Below are positions 55,585 to 64,000 of a stretch of 64,000 nt of DNA, piece by piece. This DNA is from Flaveria trinervia. Its lineage: Eukaryota; Streptophyta; Magnoliopsida; Asterales; Asteraceae. The stretch's first letter is position 1; each line of letters starts with the position of its first letter. The notes beneath the pieces are model-generated. The model was not told the DNA's origin, did no database searches, and was given only the letters and a program-made list of their open reading frames with translations. The translations under genes and the position numbers were made by a program. Location: assembly GCA_025506515.1 (NCBI GenBank), contig CM046444.1:75945533-76009532 (forward strand), read 5' to 3'.

Positions 55585-57687
55585 GTGGATGCAGGGTATT
55601 TTGTTAGTTATTCATCTACTTGCAAGGCATACAGAGTCTTCAACTGCAGAACAAAGATAGTTGAAGAGACTCTGCATGTGAAGTTTAATGAATCTCCAAA
55701 GGACAAGATTCCACAAAACCCTGTGGAGTTATTTGATTTGGACATACTGCATTATGTTCCTTATCAGGCTTCAGTTGTTGCTCCTGTCAACAGTTCTCCA
55801 CTTGGTGGTATTGATGATTATGATAATATCAATACTCACCTATTCAAGTTTAGTGATCAACTGCCTGAGTCCACTAAACTTGATGTTCCTGTAGCTTCAG
55901 CAGTTCCATCCACAACAAATGCTGATGAGATCTCTGATTCCTCTACGTCTTTTGATTTGCCATCTCATTCTTGGTTTCAAGAGTCTGAATCACCATCTGC
56001 TGCTACTGAAGGTCCTACAAACACTTGCCCAGATCTCATTGTTTATCAAGAGCTGAAGAATCACCCAATGTCTCAAATCATTGGTGATATCAATGTTGGA
56101 GTTTCAACAAGAAGTCAATTGTCCAATTTTTGCTTCTATGCTCTTTTCATTAGTCAGCAAGAGCCAAAGAACTATCACATTGCTTTAAGGGACAATGGAT
56201 GGGTTGAAGCCATGCAGCTTGAGCTACTTCAGTTCAACAACCAGCAAGTGTGGGAACTGGTTTCTCTACCCCTAGGTAAGTGTGCAATAGGCACTAAATG
56301 GGTGTTTAGGAATAAAACAGATGAAAATGGGCTTATTGTTAAGAACAAGGCCAGACTGGTTGTTCAGGGGTTTGCACAGGAAGAAGGTATTGATTATGAT
56401 GAAACCTTTGCTCCTGTAGCCAGATTGGAGGCAATTAGATTGTTCTTAGCCTATGATGTATTCCACAATCTTAAAGTTTCTCAAATGGATGTTAAAAGTG
56501 CATTTTTATATGGTAAAATAAAAGAAGAGGTTTATGTGTGTCAACCACCAGGTTTTGAGGATAATAAACATCCAGATTGGGTATACAAGCTTGATAAGGC
56601 TCTTTATGGGTTGAAACAAGCTCCTAGAGCCTGGTATGAGACATTATCAAATTTTCTTCTTCAAAATAATTTCACTAGAGGCTCCATAGATAAAACTTTG
56701 TTCATTTAGAAGGTGGATCAGCATAAGCTACTTGTTCAAATTTATGTTGATGATATTATTTTTGCATCCTCTCATCCCCAGTTGTGTGATGATTTTACCA
56801 ATTTAATGCAAAAGAAGTTTGAAATAAGTGCAATGGGAGAATTACAGTTCTTTCTAGCATTGCAAATCAAACAAAAGGCTAATGGGACTTTCATTCATCA
56901 GTCTAAATATACAAAAGATCTTTTGAATAAGTTTGATTTACAAAACTGTAAGCCCTGTTCTACTCCCATGTGCCACACCACTCAACTGGATGAAGATCAG
57001 AAAGGTAAAGCTGTTGATGAAACACTTTAGAGATGTATGATTGGGTCGTTGATGTACTTAACAGCTTCTAGACCAGATATCATGTTTGCAACTTGTGTTT
57101 GTGCTAGATTTCAGGCTGCTCCTAAAGATTCCCATTTAATTGCAGTCAAGAGGATCTTTAGATATCTGCAAGGTACACAATCTCTAGGTTTATGGTATTC
57201 CACTGGACACTCTTGCAAATTAGTTGCTTTTTCTGATAGTGACTACGCAGGGTGTAAGTTAACCGGAAAGTCAACTTCTGGTGGATGTCAATTCCTAGGC
57301 AACTGTTTGATTTCATGGCAGAGTAAGAAACAAACATCTGTTGCTACATCCACTGCTGAAGCAGAGTACATTGCTGCTGCAAGTTGTACATCTCAGGTAC
57401 TCTGGCTTCAGAACTAACTTTTGGATTATGGCATTATAGAGACTAAGACTCCATTATTAATGGACAGTGTTTCATCTCTTTGCATTGTCAAGAATCCTGT
57501 CCAGCATTCTAAGACCAAACATATAGAGATCAGACACCATTTTATTAGGGACTGTTTGGAAAAATGTCTGATTGATCCAAAGTTTGTGCCTAGTGCTGAT
57601 GAGCTTGCAGACATTTTTAGTAAGCCTTTGGATAGTTCAACTTTCCAAAACCTAGTGTTAAGGCTTGGTATGCTGCAGCTAGAATAA
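55585..57687 (+). pseudogene. Copia C pol: integrase C-terminus, reverse transcriptase, RNase H
   Basis: The frame is open from 55585 to 56709. RT blocks: NGWVEAMQLELLQFNNQQVW, TKWVFRNKTDENGLIV, VVQGFAQEEGIDYDETFAP, MDVKSAFLYGKIKEEVYV, LDKALYGLKQAPRAWYETL. A TAG at about 56707 separates the catalytic block YVDDIIFASS (56743-56772). RNase H: FSDSDYAGCKLTGKSTSGG, STAEAEYIAAASC, a TAA near 57415, then LLMDSVSSLC, where the usual Asp is kept, and the end GMLQLE at 57687. All breaks are single stop codons in one frame, so this copy decayed by point changes. Confidence 0.9.
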
Positions 57688-58366
57688 GTGACAACTACTG
57701 ATGATCTCAGTAAACAAGTACTGATGATCATTAGTAAACATCTCACAAATATGTACTGATTCTGTTAAAAGAAACTGATGCAGTTATAACTACTGATGTC
57801 AGTAAAAACAGATAAGTACTATTGTCTTATGAAATACTAAAAACAGCTAAAAAGTCTGATGAGTAGGTGTTGAGGACAGTATGAAACAGCTGAAAAGCTA
57901 AGAATTGACGAAAACTACTAATGGGAATTTTCTCTTCAGTCGTTCTACAATTGTTGTTTCATCTAAAACAACTGAAGCAAAACTAATGTCTTCAGTAGTT
58001 TCACAACTACTGATGACTAAGACCAAGTCTTCAGTCGTTTACAACAACTGATGACAAAACCATGTCTTGAGTAGTTTCAAAACTACTGATGACTAACACA
58101 AAGTCCTCAGTTGTTTCCAACATCTGAAGCCAAAACCATAGTTTTTAGTAGTTTTATAACTGCTGATGCCTAAAACCAAGATTTTAGTTGTTCAACCTCT
58201 GAAGGTTAATATCATGTCATGAGTCGTTTAAAACTACTGATGATTAACACCAAACCCTTCAGTTGTTTTATAACCCATACCCTATAAATACGTAATCCTA
58301 TAGAGCTTCATTATCTCAAACCTAACGTTCAAAAACTCCGAACCTTCTCTCACATTAATAGCGACC
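57688..58366 (+). promoter_or_regulatory. Copia C spacer: array of stem-loop units, then TATA box
   Basis: No gene. From about 57940 to 58270 units of roughly 38-45 bp repeat, most built as an inverted pair, for example CAGTAGTT (57993-58000), loop TCAC, AACTACTG (58005-58012). TATAAATA follows at 58283-58290 and the ATG at 58367. The same words are in the C and A U3 regions. It is colinear with copia A 8250-8768. Confidence 0.6.
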
Positions 58367-59857
58367 ATGCAGCTTAAACCAAGACACAACTGTGTTGCCT
58401 ACCTTACCAAATCACCCTTCTGGACAAAGTTTGATACTGCCATTGATCTAATGGTCCATTCTCCATACAAAACGGCCTTCCTTATCAATCCTACCATTTA
58501 TGCGGAATCCCTAAATCAGTTTTGGACGAACGTCACCCTTACCACTGGGGAGAATGACATCGAGTCTCTCCAGTCGTTCGTCAACTACCGTAAGGTGGTC
58601 ATCACTCTGGCAATCCTTTGCCAAACCCTACAACTAGATGATGCCACCTTCCCCGCTGGATATTCAAAGGGCACCACTGATCTATCCTTTGCCCACCATG
58701 GATACGAGGGTAACCTTAGTGCTTCTACCATCCTAAAGAAGCATTTCCATGACGCGGAACGCCTTATTTTTCATATGGTGAATGTCTGCCTAGCCCTTAA
58801 GACTTCTTGGGATCAAATGTCAACCAGGTGGCAGAAGGTATTCTTCTCTATCCTTGAGCAACAAAACTTAAATTTTTCTGCAATAATATTTCTTGGACTT
58901 AAGGATATGGTCTCAAAACCTATTGCTAACCGATGGATATTATATCCACGGTTCATAATGGCCATTATAGAGAACCAACTGAAAGCTGAGGGACTTGTTG
59001 ACCTTGGAGTCCCTGCCATGGCTGTATTGCCTAAGGTATACTCCAGGCACAACTCAAACTGGTCACTCAAACAGGCTGCCAAGCTGTGAAAACCCACGCA
59101 GTTAGAACCCATAGCCACCACCTCCAAATCGAAAGTCCCCACCAAACCCAAACACAAGAATCCCAAAACGGCTACTCAGGGAAATGAGTCCCCTGAGGAT
59201 GTCCCTGCAACACAAACGTAGGATATATCTACCGGCCATAATCCCCCAGTAGCTACAAGTACTCATCCAACCTCAACCACTCAGGCTTCCTCTCAACAAG
59301 AGCCTGCAGCAACCACATTCGGGGCACCTATACATCTGGAACCTTCCTCATTTGAGGAGGTTGCTATTGAAACGCTCCACTCTCCCCGGGTGCATACTCC
59401 TTCTACACCATCTCCCAGTGCAACCGCCCTCCAAAGTCCTACCATAATAGTTGCAAAAGGGCTGAGTCAGTTGCATTCCTCACCCCCTCCCCAGATACCA
59501 ATCAAAACTGGGATAGCCTCAACAATTAAGGGGGAGGATCCAAATGCTGCTGCTAACCCACATCACAAGGGTTATACTGTTCAATCTCCTAGTGTAGCAG
59601 AGGAGGTTAGAACATCTGGTGAGGCTGCCACTTCCCCTGTTTCAGCAAATGACCAGGATGAAGAGGGTAACATCTATAAGACCTCACCAAAGGCAACAGC
59701 CAATGAAGGACAAAGTCCTGAGGCTGTAAGTCCTCGGAACCAAGACCAAGGGGCACATGCTTATACTGGTCTACACACAGTGCATGTACATCTTGATTAT
59801 ATCAGGAGGTCAGATGGTTCAGCACAAACTGATGATGACCTGGGCTTCTTCTATGCT
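58367..59857 (+). pseudogene. Third ORF (post-pol) of copia C, truncated
   Basis: ATG at 58367 (MQLKPRHNCVAYLTKSPFW), 77 nt after a TATA box. The N-terminal domain is unbroken to 59086 (240 codons): YAESLNQFWTNV, ITLAILCQTLQLDDATFP, HHGYEGNLSASTILKKHFHD, TSWDQMSTRWQKVFF, ILYPRFIMAI. After a TGA (59087-59089) and a TAG (59219-59221) the same frame continues as Pro/Ser/Thr-rich sequence to DDDLGFFYAV, where copia A continues with its third ORF but C changes to a gypsy LTR. Only two point stops break the remaining 497 codons, so this is the cleanest view of the domain. Confidence 0.78.
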
Positions 59858-60841
59858 GTTATGTTTAAGCTCATTATGAGCTAAACTCTTTTTATCATCC
59901 TAATCGGATGAAACTTATGTAATTTGTGATGAACTAATGGTGTGATAAATATTATGTTAGTGTTACGGTGGTCTTGGAAAAACTATTGATGGGTAGCATC
60001 TACATTTGAACGGGAAGTTATATATTTATGGTTTGTGATTGTGATGATCATAAAGTTGAAAAATTGTATGATTAATTTTCATTCCGCGAAACCGGTCTTC
60101 ATAATAAATCCATGGCTAATGAACTAGAAATGGTTATTAGAAATCCTATTACCTTAACTTTCTGATCGTTTACGGGTTCCCTTTTATTAGTTTGGAAACT
60201 TCAGTAATTGTTACGGATTTCTAAAATTAATGTTATGTTAGGAAGCAACCTGATCAACTCTCTTTTTAACATTAAGTTATGTTTTTTCAGAAATCGTATG
60301 TCAAATAGGTCACAAACAATTTACCTACATTACTAGGGCTATGATGTGAGCAGTAAAACCCAGCCTGACGGGATCAAGTCACTACGACAGCAGGATAGAC
60401 GAGAAATCACGCCAACTCATCTTGATAAACATTAACATAATTACATTAATCCATATCTTTAAATCACACCACCAATTCATCACAGTTACATAAGTGGAGT
60501 CTAGTTAGGATGATAACTTTTATTCCTTGGTTTTAAATCCAAACGCTTCAAATCTTAGTTTACTTTCTTTCTGTTATTATTTATTTTTAAATCCTAAAAG
60601 TCTTTCCAATGAAAATTATCATTTTCTTTAACAAAAACCAAATCTGATAGTCAGACATCAAGTTTGTTGACTAGGCTAGGTGTGTCCACGGATTGATACT
60701 CGGTTCTTACCAACACTATATTTCCACACGACAGGTACACTGCCTTTTGTGTGTGTGGTTTAGTATTAGTAATAACCAATTAAAACTGAATATGTGCAAT
60801 AAATCATTATCAAAAAATATATAATATCCGCACACCCATCA
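59858..60841 (+). repeat. Partial LTR of gypsy G3
   Basis: Homologous to 17683-18665 and of nearly the same length (about 983 bp). It lacks the first third of the LTR, including U3 words and TATA box, because copia C is fused to it. It ends CACACCCATCA before the PBS. Confidence 0.87.
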
Positions 60842-60847
60842 AGTTTT

Positions 60848-60865
60848 TGGCGCCGTTGCCGGGGA
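60848..60865 (+). promoter_or_regulatory. Primer binding site of gypsy G3 (tRNA-Asp type)
   Basis: TGGCGCCGTTGCCGGGGA, six bases after the LTR end. I recall this 18-mer as complementary to the 3' end of plant tRNA-Asp, the primer used by many Athila/Tat elements. Confidence 0.88.
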
Positions 60866-61039
60866 ACGACGGTAGTTTGAAAGAAAAAACTAAATTTTTG
60901 ACTATCTTCCATATAACTTTTTAATATATTTTTGTTTAAACTTCATTTTCATTTTTAGGTAGTTTGCCCTAGTTAGTTTAGTTACTTTTGCCTGATTCAT
61001 TTTAAGCCTTAGTTAGTTTATGCTTCTTTAAGTTAGTGT

Positions 61040-61948
61040 ATGTTCGAGTCGTCTAGTTCTGAACTTGTTCCGCCTCTTTCGGAACCCGAATGACTTTTCC
61101 GTCAAAGATTGCGCAAAAGATCACAACAAGCAGCACCAGTCATTGAAGAAGACATTTTGGAAGATACACCATCCGAAGAAGATATGGCTAACCAAGACGA
61201 GGAAATGAAGATGACACACTATGCCACACCGTCAATAGATGGTTATGAGTCTAGTGTTGTCCAACCCGCAATAGCAGCCAACAATTTTGAGATTAAGTCT
61301 AGTATTATCTAACTCATAGAAAACTCTTTTTAGTTCCATGGGTTACAAGATGAAGATCCTAATGGTCACATATCACGATTCCTTCATATGTGTGCTACCT
61401 TCAAAATCAATAACTGTTCAAACGACGGCATTCGACTAAGACTTTTTCCATTTTCACTTCGAGGCCGAGCCATCGATTGGCGTGATTCACTTCCGCCTGG
61501 TTCCATCACCACATAGGCGGAAATGGCTGAACAATTCCTTTTGAAATACTTTCCACCCGATCGCATTACCAAACTAAGAAGCAGCATCACAAGTTTTCGC
61601 CAAGACAACGATGAATCATTACACGCAGCATGGGAGAGATATAAAAGTCTCCCTTGGAGATGCTCACATCATCGACTGGATCTGTGGCTACAGTGTCAAA
61701 CCTTTTACAATGCAATCAGTAGAGCCCACAAGCAAGCGGTAGACCAAAGTGCAGGAGGAGATTTCGGAAGTGTCACGCCAATAAAAGCATACCAAGCCTT
61801 AGAAAGAGAAGCTAAGAAGAGCTTTGCTTACAATACCTTAAGAACCAAACCTAGTTCTAAAGGTATTCATCAAGTAAACTCTGAAACCCTAATTGCAGCC
61901 CAACTAGAAGCTCTAACCAAAAAATTCGAACAATTGCAAGCCAGCTAA
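61040..61948 (+). pseudogene. Gypsy G3 gag
   Basis: ATG at 61040 (MFESSSSELVPPLSEPE, then TGA at 61091). The same frame continues to 61948 through further stops near 61310, 61331 and 61514. It holds the Retrotrans_gag-type region FPFSLRGRAIDWRDSLPPGS, EQFLLKYFPPDRITKLRSSI and ETLIAAQLEALTKKFEQLQA, typical of Athila-type gag. The zinc knuckle just after it (CNTCGNSHKTTN at about 61963) has lost its last Cys by a frame change. Breaks in this gag are point stops. Confidence 0.85.
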
Positions 61949-62645
61949 GGAAAACTCCAACACGATGCAACACATGTGGAAATTCACACAAGACCACAAA
62001 TGCCCACAAGGCATTATGATGGTTGAAGATGTTGACTACATAGGAGGCCCAAACAACTCATACAATAACATTTCAAATTGGAGAAGCAACTCGAATTACA
62101 GAGATGCTGGCAATAACCAACAATCATCTGGATTCAACCGAAGGCCACCTTACCAACAATAGAAACCACCATACCAAGGTCCTAGCAGTGGTAACCAAGA
62201 CCGTGGAGCATCATCAATGGAAAACTTATTGCAGCAATTGTTGTTAACCACACAAGCCATAGATGAGTACATCCGGAAATCTGATTGTACAAATGAGGAG
62301 ATGTTCTAAAGAAACGAAGCTGACATCAAAAGCAACAAAGCATCATTGCAAACCAAAGATCACCAAGTTGGTCAAATAGCACAACAGCTATCTGAAAGAC
62401 CTCAAGGAGCTTTGCCCAGCAATACTGTGACAAAATCTAATGCTCAAGTCAAAGCCATCAGCACCAGGAGTGGCAAAACCACTCAAGGTGATGCACCCGC
62501 ATTACAACCCATCATTGAAGAGGTCGAATGTAAAACTCCAACTAATGCGAATGATAAGCAAAAGTAACCTGTTGTTATTGAAGAACCAACAAAGAAATAC
62601 GTTCCACCACCAACTTATGTTCCACCACCTCCATATCCAGGTCGT
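61949..62645 (+). pseudogene. Gypsy G3 gag C-terminus and linker, broken
   Basis: Readable only in pieces in shifted frames: GGPNNSYNNISNWRSNSNYR, DHQVGQIAQQLSERPQGALP, KAISTRSGKTTQGDAPALQP and a Pro-rich YVPPPPYPG-type end near 62625. These are familiar blocks between gag and protease in Athila/Tat polyproteins. Several stops and frameshifts. Confidence 0.75.
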
Positions 62646-63770
62646 TTGAGACAATAAAGAATGGAGGCATAATACAGAAAATTCCTTGGGTTGTTCAAGC
62701 AACTCCGCATCAATCTACCCTTGGTGGAGGCCTTAGCACAAATACCAAACTACGCTAAGTTTCTAAAAGGTGTCTTGTCAAACAAAAAGAAGCTGGAAGA
62801 GTTATCACATGTTGTTTTGAATGTGGAATGCTTTGTTGTTCTTTAAAACAAACTACCTCAAGAGATGACTAATCCAGGAAGTTTCACCATACCTTGCCTA
62901 ATAGGAAATCTTTGTGTTAGTAACACGATAGCTGATTTAGGTGCAAGCATTAACCTTATGCCTTATGCGGTTTTTGAAAAATTAAACGTAGGTGAACCTA
63001 GACCTACCCGTATGAGCATCCAGTTAGCTGACCGTTTTGACAAATATCCTAGGGGAATCATTGAAAATCTCTTAGTTCAAATTGACAAATTCGTATTTCC
63101 CGTTGATTTTGTGTTCCTTGACATGGATGAAGACAAAAACGTTCCACTTATCCTAGGTCGACCTTTCTTAGCGACTGCTCGAGCCCTCATTGATGTTTGT
63201 ATAGGGAAACTCCCGCTTAGAGTAGACGAGGAGGAAGTAACTTTCGATACAGGCCAATCCATGAAATACCCTCAACATCATGATGACTCACTCTATTACG
63301 TTGATGCTTGCGATTCGATCATAAGCTGTCATTTGGAGAAAACTCTTCAAAATGAAGCTTGCAACACTCAACTAATAGAAGTCCAAATCACCAAACCCAT
63401 CTGTGAGAACCAAATCATCCGAGAACATGAAGATGATGAAACAACACTTCATCAAGAAGGATTTGAGATCATTGAGCAAGATCTAGAACCGAATGCCAAA
63501 CCTTCTATAGAAGACCCTCCAGATTTAGAGCTCCAAGAACTTCCATCTCATCTCAAATACGCTTTTCTTGAAAACATAACTCAACTTCCTGTCATAATCT
63601 CATCCGCCTTATCAATTGATGAGAAGAACAAGTTGCTCAATGTGCTAAAGGCACACAAACAAGCAATTGCACGAAAAATCATCGACATCAAGGGAATCAA
63701 TCCATCCTTTTGCACTCATAAAATATTAATGGAGGAGAACTTCAAATCCGTCATTCAACCCAAGACGTTT
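62646..63770 (+). pseudogene. Gypsy G3 protease and connection to reverse transcriptase
   Basis: A stop-broken lead-in (KFLGLFKQLRINLPLVEALA, IPNYAKFLKGVLSNKKKLEE) is followed from 62865 by an open frame. The aspartic protease motif is IADLGASINLMPYAVF; Leu in place of Ser/Thr after the Asp is normal for this group. VPLILGRPFLATARALIDV is the second protease block. The acidic connection and DIKGINPSFCTHKI follow, and the frame shifts near 63770 at the start of RT. Confidence 0.88.
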
Positions 63771-64000
63771 AAACCCGAGCATGCAAGAGGTAGTGAAGAA
63801 AGAAGTAATAAAACTGCTAGATGCTGGTTTGATTTGCCCTATTTCTGATTCACCTTGGGTCAGTCCCGTCCAAGTTGTTCCAAAGAAAGGAGGAATGACT
63901 GTTGTAACTAACGAGAAGAATGAGCTTATTCCCACTTGTACGGTTACCGGATGGAGAGTTTGCATGGACTATCGCAAACTTAATGACGCCACAAGGAAAG
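63771..64000 (+). pseudogene. Gypsy G3 reverse transcriptase, N-terminal part, cut by the window end
   Basis: After the frameshift the sequence reads ISDSPWVSPVQVVPKKGGMT, NEKNELIPTCTVTGWRVCMD and YRKLNDATRK. This is the first RT block of Athila/Tat elements. The catalytic YxDD region would lie beyond the window. Confidence 0.87.

Larger units (their letters stand above)
50505..59857 (+). mobile_element. Ty1/copia element C (A family), 3' end missing
   Basis: 5' LTR 50505-51292 (TGTTGGACC...CCTAACA), PBS, gag, pol and the front part of the third ORF are colinear with copia A. It changes into a gypsy LTR at about 59857. The pol is the best preserved in the window: RT and RNase H are broken by only a few stops. 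Confidence 0.9.

Noticed and set aside
57940..58270. A CRISPR-like array of regularly spaced repeats
   Set aside because: The units are degenerate inverted repeats without unique spacers, in a plant retrotransposon spacer.

Overview
This is an intergenic block from a repeat-rich plant nuclear genome. It is probably a eudicot; a daisy-family (Asteraceae) origin is only my impression from the element families. I see no host gene, rRNA, tRNA or CRISPR array. Essentially the whole window is LTR retrotransposons, nested inside each other or fused end to end.

Layout. (1) 1-3580 and 17318-20661: remains of Athila/Tat-type Ty3/gypsy elements (G1, then G2): an ATHILA ORF1-type reading frame, 3' untranslated DNA, polypurine tract, an LTR, then an integrase C-terminus and a small coiled-coil ORF. 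(2) 3581-17312 (minus): copia element A, inserted in the gypsy LTR with target-site duplication TGCCT. It carries a solo LTR of another family (10223-11013, TSD AAACT) and a 298-bp foreign fragment (15049-15346). (3) 20662-33085 (plus): copia element B, with two 789-bp LTRs and TSD ATATA, inserted in G2. (4) 33091-33890: G2 resumes. (5) 33891-35495: copia F, LTR plus part of gag. (6) 35496-46550 (plus): copia D, same family as B, lacking its 3' end. (7) 46551-50497 (minus): copia E, from 5' LTR to integrase only. (8) 50505 to about 59857 (plus): copia C, same family as A, lacking its 3' end. (9) From about 59858 to the window end: gypsy G3, from part of an LTR through tRNA-Asp-type PBS, gag and protease to the start of reverse transcriptase.

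The elements A/C and B/D are two related copia lineages with an unusual plan: a very long gag (about 900-980 codons) with two CCHC zinc knuckles, a gag stop codon followed 16-19 nt later by an acceptor-like AG, a usual PR-IN-RT-RNaseH pol, and then a third long ORF (up to about 1,270 codons) of unknown function between RNase H and the 3' LTR. The DNA before this ORF holds arrays of the same dyad-symmetric words found in the element's own U3, followed by a TATA box and an ATG, so it looks like a second LTR-like promoter. The unrelated gypsy family shows the same arrangement with a different word. I regard this as the most interesting signal in the window.

All coding regions are broken by stops and frameshifts. 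In copia B the two LTRs differ at only about nine places, and two-thirds of these are short indels, so some of its frameshifts may be assembly errors rather than decay.
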